Virus record (IMG/VR): IMGVR_UViG_3300048033_000482
Location: 1-25,250 of that record
Length of the DNA: 25,250 nt
Reading direction: 5' to 3' (one strand)
Source: a virus
A program made the translations under genes and the position numbers. This document shows, in pieces, positions 1 through 5,514 of this stretch. The stretch's first letter is position 1; each line of letters starts with the position of its first letter. The notes under the pieces were generated by a model. That model was not told where the DNA came from, ran no database searches, and saw only the letters and a list, made by a program, of their open reading frames with translations.

Positions 1-1
1 G

Positions 2-241
2 AGTAGAGTAGTACATGATGAGAAAGTAGAGGTAGTATCAAAGGTGGTAAATAAAGTTCCAACATTTATCTGGCCTCTGATTTGGTTGATTGTAATGACA
101 GGAAGTACAATATACATTATGGAGAACCAACAATCATTTGGCGATTGGGTAGGGTTTGTTTACATTGGAGCAATGTTAGTAATTAGTGGTATTAGTATAT
201 CCATTTCAAACTGGTTCAATCTAAAGAATAGAGATAAGTAA
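2..241 (+). CDS. small two-helix membrane protein, 5' end outside window
   Basis: The reading frame is open from base 2 to a TAA at 239-241, so the gene probably begins upstream of the window. A GTG at 44 is the only plausible internal start, but the upstream codons read as a charged protein segment without a stop. Two hydrophobic stretches are visible: one around VPTFIWPLIWLIVMTG and another around WVGFVYIGAMLVISG. They are separated by a short polar loop, and the C-terminus is basic (NLKNRDK). This suggests a small integral membrane protein with two transmembrane helices. I recognise no family. The next gene begins one base after the stop codon, so the two are probably co-transcribed. Confidence 0.6.
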   Translation, partial: SRVVHDEKVEVVSKVVNKVPTFIWPLIWLIVMTGSTIYIMENQQSFGDWVGFVYIGAMLVISGISISISNWFNLKNRDK

Positions 242-406
242 ATGGGTGGCCCAAGTAAGAGATATGTTCCAACTATTGAAGAGTTGGAATTGATGGATAG
301 CAAACGGATATGGGAGATGTATCATAAAGTTGAAATTTTTATCGGACCATCCGATAGTATTAAGTATATAGATAAAATTATAAAAGAATATGGGAAAGAA
401 AAGTAA
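242..406 (+). CDS. hypothetical protein, 54 aa
   Basis: A short reading frame starts with ATG directly after the previous TAA and ends at TAA 404-406. It overlaps the next gene by 17 bases. The protein begins MGGPSKRYVPTIEELELMDS and ends with a lysine-rich helix (KYIDKIIKEYGKEK). It has no membrane segment and no motif I recognise. The tight packing and the charged, helical composition support a real gene, but its length keeps this tentative. Confidence 0.55.
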   Translation: MGGPSKRYVPTIEELELMDSKRIWEMYHKVEIFIGPSDSIKYIDKIIKEYGKEK

Positions 407-836
407 AGAGTACAAAAAACTTTGGGATGTGTTTCAGGATGAACTATCAGATAACGAGCTACAACATAATTTCGATGAGTTTGTTTCACTCGGAGATGAG
501 CTTAATCCTAGCTATGAGGATATGTTTATACACCATCAAAAGATGGAGAATGAGATTGCTGAAATTAAAGATGCTATTTTATTATCCGCATTGAATAGTA
601 TATCATCTGAAGGATTGAATCGTAAACTAAGAGATTTAGAATCAGCAGCTGAAGAGTTGGAAGAAGAGATGAATGTGGTGTATGCTCAAATAAAACACTA
701 CGATGATTTGGCTGATAAGTATCAATCTTATTCCGAGCGTAAACTATTTGTATGGTGGCAGGTATTTACTACATTGGATGATGATACACCTGATTGGTTA
801 GATTGGAAGGCTACATATATTGAAAACATTATTTGA
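390..836 (+). CDS. hypothetical acidic coiled-coil protein
   Basis: This 148-aa protein is rich in Glu and Asp. A long heptad-like helical stretch at roughly residues 45-115 (EIAEIKDAILLSAL through LRDLESAAEELEEEMNVVYAQ) probably forms a coiled coil. The C-terminal 30 residues are Trp-rich (VWWQVF, DWLDWK). No catalytic motif is apparent. The ATG at 390 lies inside the end of the preceding small gene, and the stop is two bases before the next ATG, so this looks like one cistron of an operon. I do not recognise the family. Confidence 0.7.
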   Translation: MGKKSKEYKKLWDVFQDELSDNELQHNFDEFVSLGDELNPSYEDMFIHHQKMENEIAEIKDAILLSALNSISSEGLNRKLRDLESAAEELEEEMNVVYAQIKHYDDLADKYQSYSERKLFVWWQVFTTLDDDTPDWLDWKATYIENII

Positions 837-838
837 TT

Positions 839-1207
839 ATGAAATTAGATTTTAGAACGAGAACAACATATACCATTACTCAGGTATCAGAAAATCCCAT
901 CTCATTAGATAGTACAGAGTTTAGATTTGCGATTCCATCATTTGAAGGTGAAACCGAAGAAGAGTTTTGGGATTACATTAAAGATAACCTTTCCTCTTGG
1001 GAAGCTGAAGAATACATTGAGGCAAATGAAGGTATTCTTCCTGATGAACTATTAGATGATTTATACACTACATTTGTAGATTACCCAACTAAAGAAATGT
1101 TTGATTCACGAACTAAGAGTGATGAGATTGTTATGGAAGGTGGTACGATTGATGGAGAGTATACTAGGTATGCTGGTTTTAATGCTAGATATAATACTGA
1201 TTACTAA
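839..1207 (+). CDS. hypothetical acidic protein, 122 aa
   Basis: An in-frame TTG at 833 would overlap the upstream gene, but I choose the ATG at 839, two bases after that gene's stop. The protein begins MKLDFRTRTTYTITQVSENP, a beta-strand-like start, and then becomes strongly acidic (GETEEEFWDYIKDN, WEAEEYIEANEG). It lacks membrane segments and recognisable motifs. Its stop overlaps the next start as TAATG, a typical translational coupling arrangement. Confidence 0.65.
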   Translation: MKLDFRTRTTYTITQVSENPISLDSTEFRFAIPSFEGETEEEFWDYIKDNLSSWEAEEYIEANEGILPDELLDDLYTTFVDYPTKEMFDSRTKSDEIVMEGGTIDGEYTRYAGFNARYNTDY

Positions 1208-1500
1208 TGGGGATATTAAAGAAGAAATATAAAAGAGATGATTCGGAACTCATCCAATCTGTTATTGATAGTGGTTTAAAAACATTCATCACTAAAATAA
1301 AAATGATAGAAACATCAAAGGTTAAAGGTTATCAAATTTACGAATGTGATTATATTGATAATGGTATTAGCCGAAGTATAAATATCATAGCAGTGGATAT
1401 ATCCGATGCGGTATCTAAGTTAGAAGGATTGGTTGGTAGAGGTATACCCGAACAAACCGCAAATTATTTGTTAAGTAGTAAAACATTAAATAGTAAATAA
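1207..1500 (+). CDS. hypothetical protein, 97 aa
   Basis: The ATG at 1207 shares one base with the previous TAA. The basic N-terminus (MGILKKKYKRDD) is followed by a mixed alpha/beta region and a C-terminal segment GIPEQTANYLLSSK. The central part reads as alternating beta strands (KVKGYQIYECDYIDNG, SINIIAVDISDA) with a helix after it. I recognise no family. It sits in a run of tightly packed small genes, consistent with an early or middle accessory region of a T4-like phage. Confidence 0.62.
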   Translation: MGILKKKYKRDDSELIQSVIDSGLKTFITKIKMIETSKVKGYQIYECDYIDNGISRSINIIAVDISDAVSKLEGLVGRGIPEQTANYLLSSKTLNSK

Positions 1501-1503
1501 GTT

Positions 1504-2076
1504 ATGGCAAATCATATAGAAAATTATATTACAATTGAAAACTCAAATGAAGAAGTTCTTAAAGAAGTTAAACGAGTATTCGAAACTAAAGAGGGTGAGT
1601 GGGAAGTTGATACCGAAACTCTAGCTAAGAGAGTATTTGGTGATGATGCGCCTGAAGAATATGATAGAGGTTGGTATTGTGAAGAGTGTGGTGCTAAGTG
1701 GTTATATGGTTCTATCGAAGATGATTCCGATGAAGAACAAGTAGTTCGTATGGTATCGGCATGGGACCCGGTTAATGGATGGATTGAGAGATTCGCTTAC
1801 AACCTACGTCAAATCAAAGAAGATGTTGTGGTTCACAATACATTTGAAGATGAGGGTTATAACTTTGCAGGTGTTTACTTTGCCTCTAAATATTACGATG
1901 ATGTAGAATGGGTTGATATTGAAGAACATAATGTAGAAGAGTTTTGGGATAATGATGAACTCAGAGAAGCATACCACAACGATTTATATCAAGTCCTTTT
2001 AGACCACAAAGAAGCGTATAAAGAAACAATGGAAGATGTAAAGAATAATCCAGATGAGTATGTACATTACCGATAA
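1504..2076 (+). CDS. Api92-like (DUF1281-type) phage protein
   Basis: The 190-aa protein has the overall pattern of the Api92-like family found on phages and plasmids. That pattern is an N-terminal MxNxIENYITI strand, a GAKW segment (about residues 63-66), a SAWDP motif (about 85-89), an amphipathic helix, then a DEGYNFAGVY segment (about 117-126). A CEEC pair around residue 60 could bind metal or form a disulfide and is not something I can place in the family. The C-terminus is very acidic. The function of the family is unknown to me beyond a predicted ferredoxin-like fold. It is the last gene before a terminator/promoter element at 2081-2136. Confidence 0.6.
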   Translation: MANHIENYITIENSNEEVLKEVKRVFETKEGEWEVDTETLAKRVFGDDAPEEYDRGWYCEECGAKWLYGSIEDDSDEEQVVRMVSAWDPVNGWIERFAYNLRQIKEDVVVHNTFEDEGYNFAGVYFASKYYDDVEWVDIEEHNVEEFWDNDELREAYHNDLYQVLLDHKEAYKETMEDVKNNPDEYVHYR

Positions 2077-2080
2077 ACAT

Positions 2081-2136
2081 TTAACAATTATTTAACATTT
2101 AAGGTTTGGTATATCCAAACCTTTTTTGTATCTTTG
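2081..2136 (+). promoter_or_regulatory. class A promoter with TTAACA doublet
   Basis: TTAACA boxes lie at 2081 and 2092, 11 bases apart. After seven bases comes TTTG (2105-2108), then a 20-base spacer and TATCTTTG (2129-2136). The last two match the Bacteroidota -33/-7 elements. Five other promoters in the window share exactly this 56-base spacing. It would drive the gene at 2155 with a leader of roughly 14 nt. Confidence 0.8.
2101..2127 (+). terminator. intrinsic terminator inside promoter
   Basis: AAGGTTTGG (2101-2109) pairs perfectly with CCAAACCTT (2115-2123) around a TATAT loop, and a run of six T follows (2122-2127). The hairpin can end transcription of the Api92-like operon. The -33 TTTG of the next promoter is in its left arm. 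Confidence 0.8.
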
Positions 2137-2154
2137 AATTGTAAAAGAAAAGAT

Positions 2155-2481
2155 ATGAGAAAAGTAGTTAATAAGAAAAAAGCATTAGAACTTACAGGCG
2201 GTACTTATAAGGTTGGTACATTGTTTGGATGGACGTATTCTGATTTAGTTAACCTTATGGGAGAACCAACACTACCAGAACCCAGCGGTGATGCGAAGGT
2301 TCAAAAAGAATGGGTGATTGTAGATGGTGATAATGTATTTACCATTTATGATTGGAAAACATATGATGTTGAATACACCATTACTGAGAATACTCAATGG
2401 AGTGTTGGTGGTAAAGTATCGGCATATGAATTCATTGATAAGTTGGAATCTAAGTTGAACGCTAAAAAAGAATTAGTATAA
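2155..2481 (+). CDS. conserved hypothetical phage protein, 108 aa
   Basis: A TTG at 2134 is in frame, but it lies in the -7 element of the promoter, so I choose the ATG at 2155. The protein contains a segment GGTYKVGTLFGWTYSDLVNL, then a beta-rich core around KEWVIVDGDNVFTIYDWKTY, and finally WSVGGK. I have seen this FTIYDWK...W.VGGK pattern in phage proteins of unknown function. No catalytic residues stand out. It is the first gene of the transcript starting at the promoter 2081-2136, and its stop overlaps the next start (TAATG). Confidence 0.68.
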   Translation: MRKVVNKKKALELTGGTYKVGTLFGWTYSDLVNLMGEPTLPEPSGDAKVQKEWVIVDGDNVFTIYDWKTYDVEYTITENTQWSVGGKVSAYEFIDKLESKLNAKKELV

Positions 2482-2966
2482 TGGGGTATAATCCGTTCCG
2501 TTGGTATACATCAGGTAAGTATCGTAATAAACCACTTAAATCAAATGCACCACTATTACTAAAGATTCGTAATGGTGATTTTGAATCATCACCTTTCTTT
2601 AAAGAGGCAGATGATAATCGTAAGTTATATCATAAGATGTATGATAACTATATGAATACATCACCAATGAAAAATCTTAAAGATAAGGAGCATGAAGCTC
2701 ACCAATGTGCTAAGATGAAACGAATCAAAGAACAGAAGTTGTTAGAGAAGGGTTTAGAAGAAGAGCAACTAAGATTAAATCAACTAAAGAAAGAATTAGA
2801 ATCTGAGTTTGGTAAGTGTCTTTGGGATAAATCATTAGAACGTCAGAGAGGTAAAGGTACTACTGAAGATTTATATTGGTGGTATAAGAAGCAATGTAAG
2901 ATGGGACAAACACCATCAGAGATTGCAATTGCATTAGGTAGAAAAACAACTAAAGGATTAAAGTAA
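2481..2966 (+). CDS. hypothetical basic helical protein
   Basis: This 161-aa, Lys/Arg-rich protein has a central helical, probably coiled-coil, stretch (residues about 75-110, KMKRIKEQKLLEKGLEEEQL). Its C-terminus (LYWWYKKQCKMGQTPSEIA followed by IALGRKTTKGLK) resembles a helix-turn-helix in shape: a helix, a turn at MGQ, and a second helix with small residues. DNA binding is therefore possible but only inferred. It is translationally coupled to the upstream gene through TAATG. Confidence 0.62.
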   Translation: MGYNPFRWYTSGKYRNKPLKSNAPLLLKIRNGDFESSPFFKEADDNRKLYHKMYDNYMNTSPMKNLKDKEHEAHQCAKMKRIKEQKLLEKGLEEEQLRLNQLKKELESEFGKCLWDKSLERQRGKGTTEDLYWWYKKQCKMGQTPSEIAIALGRKTTKGLK

Positions 2967-2967
2967 T

Positions 2968-3312
2968 ATGAAGTACGACCCAAATAACGAATTAACTGAA
3001 GAACAACTAAACAAATTAGGTGAAGATGATTTTGATGCGTTTTTAGATTACTTAGACCAGAAAGCTGAACATCTAAAACAATTCACTAAACCATTAGGTG
3101 AATACCACACCAAACGATATGCGGCTGTTTCTGCAGCTCATCAGGGTAAACAACTAACCGAAAAGGAGTTTCAATCAGCAAAAAAGATTGGTAAAGAAGG
3201 TGATATGATAAACCACCAACGTATCATTGATAAGATGAAAGAGAAGGATATGAAAGAACCTGATAAGCATGTTAAGAATATTAAGACACATCGTTCTCAA
3301 TGGTTTGATTAA
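2968..3312 (+). CDS. hypothetical protein, 114 aa
   Basis: ATG follows the previous stop by one base. The N-terminus is acidic (NNELTEEQLNKLGEDDFDAF) and the C-terminal half is Lys- and His-rich. The whole reads as alpha-helical, without membrane or signal sequences. No known motif is visible. It belongs to the same operon as the two upstream genes by spacing. Confidence 0.62.
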   Translation: MKYDPNNELTEEQLNKLGEDDFDAFLDYLDQKAEHLKQFTKPLGEYHTKRYAAVSAAHQGKQLTEKEFQSAKKIGKEGDMINHQRIIDKMKEKDMKEPDKHVKNIKTHRSQWFD

Positions 3313-3330
3313 TTTTATATTATAAAAGAA

Positions 3331-3504
3331 ATGAAAATAACAACATATGGCCATGCAATAATACTAATGTGTATTGGGTTATTGTTTACATCAACAACCT
3401 CATTACTATCAATTTTTTTTGGTGGATGTTTAGTGGGGTATTCATTAAGATTGGCAAGACGTTCTGGAAAAGAGGATTCCGAAAATGAATCATTAAATAG
3501 ATAA
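3331..3504 (+). CDS. small membrane protein, 57 aa
   Basis: The ATG at 3331 opens a frame to TAA 3502-3504. It fills an otherwise empty gap between the flanking genes. The protein begins MKITTYGHAIILMCIGLLFT and has two hydrophobic stretches (about residues 8-20 and 24-38, LLSIFFGGCLVGY). A basic segment RLARRSGK and an acidic tail follow. This fits a two-helix membrane peptide with a cytoplasmic C-terminus. No family is recognised. Confidence 0.55.
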   Translation: MKITTYGHAIILMCIGLLFTSTTSLLSIFFGGCLVGYSLRLARRSGKEDSENESLNR

Positions 3505-3511
3505 GTAAATT

Positions 3512-3739
3512 ATGAAAGCAATATTAGAATTTGATTTACCCAATGATAGTGAAGAGTTTAGATTAGCATCTACTGCTAGTGATATGTATAATACACTTTG
3601 GGAAATGGACCAATGGTTAAGGTCAGCTATTAAGTATGCGCCTGATAGTATGAGTGATGACACGATGTGTGCATTGGAACAATGTAGAGAGAAGCTTTAT
3701 GAAATATGTGAAGTTAATAATATAAACTTTGATTTATGA
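3512..3739 (+). CDS. conserved phage hypothetical protein, 75 aa
   Basis: The sequence MKAILEFDLPNDSEEFRLA, then LWEMDQWLRSAIKYA and finally NNINFDL matches a small protein family that recurs in many tailed phages. The family starts with a beta strand plus 'DLP', has a central W.MDQWLR helix, and ends with an N-I-F segment. Its function is unknown. The stop overlaps the next start as ATGA, so it is coupled with the gene at 3736, which is also a common phage hypothetical. Confidence 0.72.
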   Translation: MKAILEFDLPNDSEEFRLASTASDMYNTLWEMDQWLRSAIKYAPDSMSDDTMCALEQCREKLYEICEVNNINFDL

Positions 3740-4092
3740 GAAATATAAAATGGTTCTTTCGTAGACTAAAACGAGTATGGGATTTCCTACCTATCATTTG
3801 GAAGGGGTATGATTTTGATTATTCTCATGCTATTGATTTGTTTAAGTATCAATTAGAACGTACTGCTGATTCATTGGAATCTGATAAAGCTTATACAGAG
3901 AGTGCAAAACTCCATGCACAGAAGATTAGAACTGCAGTTCGGTTAATGGATAAGGTTTACAATGAAGAATACTTAGATTTTATAGGGGTAACATCCCATA
4001 CGGAATTTAAAAAGATGCAAGTTAAACAAGATAAGGCTGAGAGAATCCTTTGGAAATTTATTTCACATAATATCAAACATTGGTGGGATTAG
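3736..4092 (+). CDS. conserved phage hypothetical protein, 118 aa
   Basis: The N-terminus is basic and aromatic (RRLKRVWDFLPIIWKGYDFDY). A helical core LFKYQLERTADSLESD and KIRTAVRLMDKVYNEEYLDF follows, and the protein ends with HNIKHWWD. This combination (W..P.IWK.RDWD, L...L.R, IR....L..R....Y, terminal WWD) is a recurring phage protein pattern with no assigned role. It overlaps the upstream gene by 4 bases and is the last gene before the tRNA cluster. The promoter of that cluster starts just after its stop codon. Confidence 0.72.
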   Translation: MRNIKWFFRRLKRVWDFLPIIWKGYDFDYSHAIDLFKYQLERTADSLESDKAYTESAKLHAQKIRTAVRLMDKVYNEEYLDFIGVTSHTEFKKMQVKQDKAERILWKFISHNIKHWWD

Positions 4093-4093
4093 A

Positions 4094-4125
4094 TTTGGAT
4101 ATATGAAACTTATGTTGTATATTTG
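4094..4125 (+). promoter_or_regulatory. class B promoter for tRNA cluster
   Basis: TTTG at 4094-4097 (within TTTGGATATAT), 20 bases, then TATATTTG at 4118-4125. This is a perfect Bacteroidota -33/-7 match without TTAACA boxes. It lies immediately upstream of the tRNA cluster, with no protein gene of normal size before the first tRNA. Confidence 0.8.
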
Positions 4126-4152
4126 TAAAAGTTATTTGATATTTAAGTAAAT

Positions 4153-4248
4153 GGGGGGAGCAAAACGTAAAATCCTAAGATTACAACCGACGGGTTGCTT
4201 AGGTTGGGACTCTGATGCTGGAAGCGCGCTAAAGGAGTGAAGCCCCCT
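4153..4248 (+). ncRNA. candidate structured leader/spacer RNA 1
   Basis: The stretch between the promoter and tRNA-Leu folds on paper into a closed domain. GGGGGG (4153-4158) pairs with CCCCCT (4243-4248). Inside is a strong hairpin in which CCTAAG (4174-4179) pairs with CTTAGG (4198-4203) and CAACC (4184-4188) pairs with GGTTG (4193-4197), with an ATTA bulge on the 5' side. ACTC (4209-4212) can pair with GAGT (4235-4238). I recognise no known RNA family. A 29-codon frame (4151-4240) also runs through it, but the pairing explains the sequence better. Confidence 0.5.
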
Positions 4249-4254
4249 TAATTT

Positions 4255-4340
4255 GCTACTGTGGTGGAATTGGTAGACACGAGGGACTTAAAATCCCTTG
4301 AACAGTAATGTTCGTGTGGGTTCGACTCCCACCAGTAGTA
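4255..4340 (+). tRNA. tRNA-Leu (anticodon TAA)
   Basis: The cloverleaf is complete. The acceptor GCTACTG pairs with CAGTAGT (one G-U). The anticodon stem AGGGA/TCCCT encloses loop CTTAAAA, giving anticodon TAA. A long variable arm (GAAC/GTTC) is typical of class II Leu tRNAs, and the T arm is GTGGG TTCGACT CCCAC. The discriminator is A, as expected for Leu. CCA is not encoded. It reads UUA, a codon frequent in these AT-rich genes. Confidence 0.96.
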
Positions 4341-4342
4341 CT

Positions 4343-4433
4343 AAAGAGAGGTAGTGAAGCTACAATGATATAGAAAAAGGTAAGGGTTAACCTCTATATC
4401 GTAGTAACCCCGAAAGACCCGAAACCTCTCTTT
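4343..4433 (+). ncRNA. candidate pseudoknotted spacer RNA 2
   Basis: The whole spacer between tRNA-Leu and tRNA-Arg is closed by a 9-bp stem, AAAGAGAGG (4343-4351) with CCTCTCTTT (4425-4433). Inside are a small TAG/CTA hairpin (4352-4362) and an 8-bp stem, GATATAGA (4367-4374) with TCTATATC (4393-4400). The loop of that stem contains GGGTTA (4384-4389), which is exactly complementary to TAACCC (4405-4410) and would form a 6-bp pseudoknot. No known family is recognised. The outer stem followed by T-rich sequence could alternatively aid tRNA processing. Confidence 0.55.
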
Positions 4434-4436
4434 TAT

Positions 4437-4513
4437 GCACCCGTAGCTCAGCTGGATAGAGCAACGCACTTCTAATGCGTAGGTCATAGGTTCGAATCCT
4501 ATCGGGTGTACCA
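4437..4513 (+). tRNA. tRNA-Arg (anticodon TCT)
   Basis: Acceptor GCACCCG/CGGGTGT, D arm GCTC...GAGC, anticodon stem ACGCA/TGCGT with loop CTTCTAA (anticodon TCT), and T arm ATAGG TTCGAAT CCTAT. The discriminator A is followed by an encoded CCA (4511-4513), unlike the other two tRNAs. It reads AGA, the favoured Arg codon in this AT-rich sequence. Confidence 0.96.
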
Positions 4514-4515
4514 AA

Positions 4516-4597
4516 GAGCGGGTAAATAGTTCAGTACACCTCTGCAGGGGTAAATGTAAGTTACTGTTAATAGGACGACGTATCCTAACGACTGCTC
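4516..4597 (+). ncRNA. candidate structured spacer RNA 3
   Basis: The spacer between tRNA-Arg and tRNA-Ser is closed by GAGCGG (4516-4521) with CTGCTC (4592-4597). CAGTA (4532-4536) pairs with TACTG (4562-4566), enclosing ACCTC/GGGGT (4538-4542 and 4547-4551). A hairpin TAGGA (4571-4575)/TCCTA (4583-4587) has a 7-nt loop, the same geometry as a tRNA T arm. The octamer GGGTAAAT occurs twice (4520 and 4548). It could be a degenerate, D-armless tRNA-like structure, but no tRNA identity can be assigned. Confidence 0.5.
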
Positions 4598-4601
4598 GAT
4601 T

Positions 4602-4686
4602 GGAAGATTGGCAGAGTGGTCGATTGCACTGGTCTTGAAAACCAGCATACCGAAAGGTATCGTAGGTTCGAATCCTACATCTTCCG
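4602..4686 (+). tRNA. tRNA-Ser (anticodon TGA)
   Basis: Acceptor GGAAGAT/ATCTTCC and anticodon stem CTGGT/ACCAG with loop CTTGAAA (anticodon TGA). A long variable arm (TACC GAAA GGTA) and discriminator G are both typical of tRNA-Ser. The T arm is GTAGG TTCGAAT CCTAC. CCA is not encoded. It reads UCA. Confidence 0.96.
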
Positions 4687-4706
4687 CAAAAATATTTTAA
4701 AAAAGA

Positions 4707-4738
4707 CTTGTGTAATTAAAAAATAAGTTGTATATTTG
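4707..4738 (+). promoter_or_regulatory. class B promoter
   Basis: CTTG (4707-4710), 20 bases, TATATTTG (4731-4738), preceded by an A-tract (TTTTAAAAAAGA) also seen before the promoter at 12109. The ATG of the next gene is only 7 bases after the -7 element, implying an almost leaderless mRNA. Confidence 0.78.
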
Positions 4739-4745
4739 TATTCAA

Positions 4746-5018
4746 ATGAGATGGGAAACTGTACATATAACCGATAAAATCCATTACCTTAAAAGGTTAG
4801 TGGAAAACTCTACTGATAAAGAAGATACTGATATCTACATTATTCAGGCGTTGATTACAGGTTCTTTAAACACCAGAGATGCTGATGATGAATATGGATT
4901 CGAAATTCAACCACATCACATTAAGTTTATGAGAAAGTTATGGAATACTGCTATCGAAACTCAAAAAGATACATCGGTAGTAGATTCTATAAATATTGAA
5001 ATGCGGAAGAGGGGTTAA
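4746..5018 (+). CDS. hypothetical protein, 90 aa
   Basis: An in-frame TTG at 4728 overlaps the promoter -7 region, so I choose the ATG at 4746. The protein begins MRWETVHITDKIHYLKRLVE and is hydrophilic and helical, with a segment GFEIQPHHIKFMRKLWNTAI. I recognise no family. Its last five codons and stop (5001-5018) overlap the 5' strand of the first tRNA-like RNA. The transcript from 4707 therefore carries both this gene and the two cloverleafs, so RNA processing would cut close to its stop codon. Confidence 0.62.
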   Translation: MRWETVHITDKIHYLKRLVENSTDKEDTDIYIIQALITGSLNTRDADDEYGFEIQPHHIKFMRKLWNTAIETQKDTSVVDSINIEMRKRG

Positions 5019-5074
5019 GAGAAACCCGTCTGACATCCAGTCAGAAGAAGTTGGGGCAGTACCAACCTTCCGCT
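5003..5074 (+). ncRNA. non-canonical tRNA-Gly(UCC)-like cloverleaf, copy A
   Basis: The fold is an exact cloverleaf: acceptor GCGGAAG (5003-5009)/CTTCCGC (5067-5073), linker AG, D-type stem GGGTT/AACCC with loop AAGAGA, G, anticodon-type stem TCTGA/TCAGA with 7-nt loop CATCCAG, 4-nt variable region, T-type stem GTTGG/CCAAC with 7-nt loop GGCAGTA, then T at position 73. The middle of the anticodon loop reads TCC (Gly). U8, the D-loop GG, U33 and the T-loop TTC are all absent, and CCA is not encoded. Copy B repeats the fold with compensatory changes. Whether it is charged, or is a decoy or cis-acting mRNA structure, cannot be read from the sequence. Confidence 0.75.
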
Positions 5075-5079
5075 CAACT

Positions 5080-5151
5080 GCGGGAAAGGAGTTAAGAGAA
5101 ACTCGCCGTACTTCCAGTACGGAGATGGTGGGGCAGTTCCACCTTCCCGCT
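5080..5151 (+). ncRNA. non-canonical tRNA-Gly(UCC)-like cloverleaf, copy B
   Basis: This has the same 71-nt layout as copy A: acceptor GCGGGAA (5080-5086)/TTCCCGC (5144-5150), AG, D-type stem GAGTT/AACTC with loop AAGAGA, G, anticodon-type stem CCGTA/TACGG with loop CTTCCAG, variable AGAT, T-type stem GGTGG/CCACC with loop GGCAGTT, then T at 73. The acceptor stem and T73 match those of E. coli tRNA-Gly as I recall it, and the loop has U33 and anticodon TCC. Relative to copy A, seven base pairs changed on both sides (acceptor 2, D 1, anticodon 3, T 1) and none is broken. Confidence 0.75.
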
Positions 5152-5174
5152 CTAATAAAATAAAAATTGAATAA

Positions 5175-5513
5175 ATGGATTATAAGGAAATTCACAAACT
5201 AATGGAAATCCAATATCTAACGGGAAGGTTAGATGAACTCTACAAAGGATATGTTCCAGCCCATACCTCAACATCTCAGAGGTTTATTGATAGTCGTATA
5301 TCTAAATACGAAGATAAGTTAATGAACTTAGACCCCATCGCATTTCATTTATATAAGGTGCAGCATAATAATGTTAAATTCTCTAAGAGAAAATCCAAAG
5401 CAAAGATATCAGCGTTACTATCTACCATCAAAGATGTGTTGATTGATGAGTTCGGTTGTGAGGAAGATAATAAGTTGGTAGAACAAATTAATCAACAATT
5501 AAATACATACTGA
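5175..5513 (+). CDS. hypothetical protein, 112 aa
   Basis: The ATG at 5175 follows the second cloverleaf by 23 bases. The protein is hydrophilic and mostly helical, starting MDYKEIHKLMEIQYLTGRLD, with a basic middle (KFSKRKSKAKISALL) and an acidic, Asn/Gln-rich C-terminus. No motif is recognised. No promoter is visible between the cloverleafs and this gene, so it is probably read from 4707 together with them. Confidence 0.62.
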   Translation: MDYKEIHKLMEIQYLTGRLDELYKGYVPAHTSTSQRFIDSRISKYEDKLMNLDPIAFHLYKVQHNNVKFSKRKSKAKISALLSTIKDVLIDEFGCEEDNKLVEQINQQLNTY

Positions 5514-5514
5514 T

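Noticed and set aside
2134-2154. TTG start for the 108-aa gene
   Set aside because: It overlaps the TATCTTTG -7 element; the ATG at 2155 is used instead.
4209-4238. CTGATG followed by TAAA suggested a hammerhead ribozyme core
   Set aside because: The flanking ACTC and GAGT pair with each other rather than forming three hammerhead stems, and the required GAAA is TAAA.
4151-4240. A 29-codon frame starting MGGAKRKILRL within spacer RNA 1
   Set aside because: The same bases form strong complementary arms, the segment precedes a tRNA, and the peptide resembles no known leader. A short peptide cannot be excluded.
5003-5150. The two cloverleafs as ordinary tRNA genes or as terminators
   Set aside because: They lack the D-loop GG, U8, the T-loop TTC and an encoded CCA, so they are not ordinary tRNAs. 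No T-run follows them, so they are not intrinsic terminators.
4938-5195. Antisense reading frame of 85 codons
   Set aside because: It is created by the paired arms of the two cloverleafs and has no promoter or recognisable protein.
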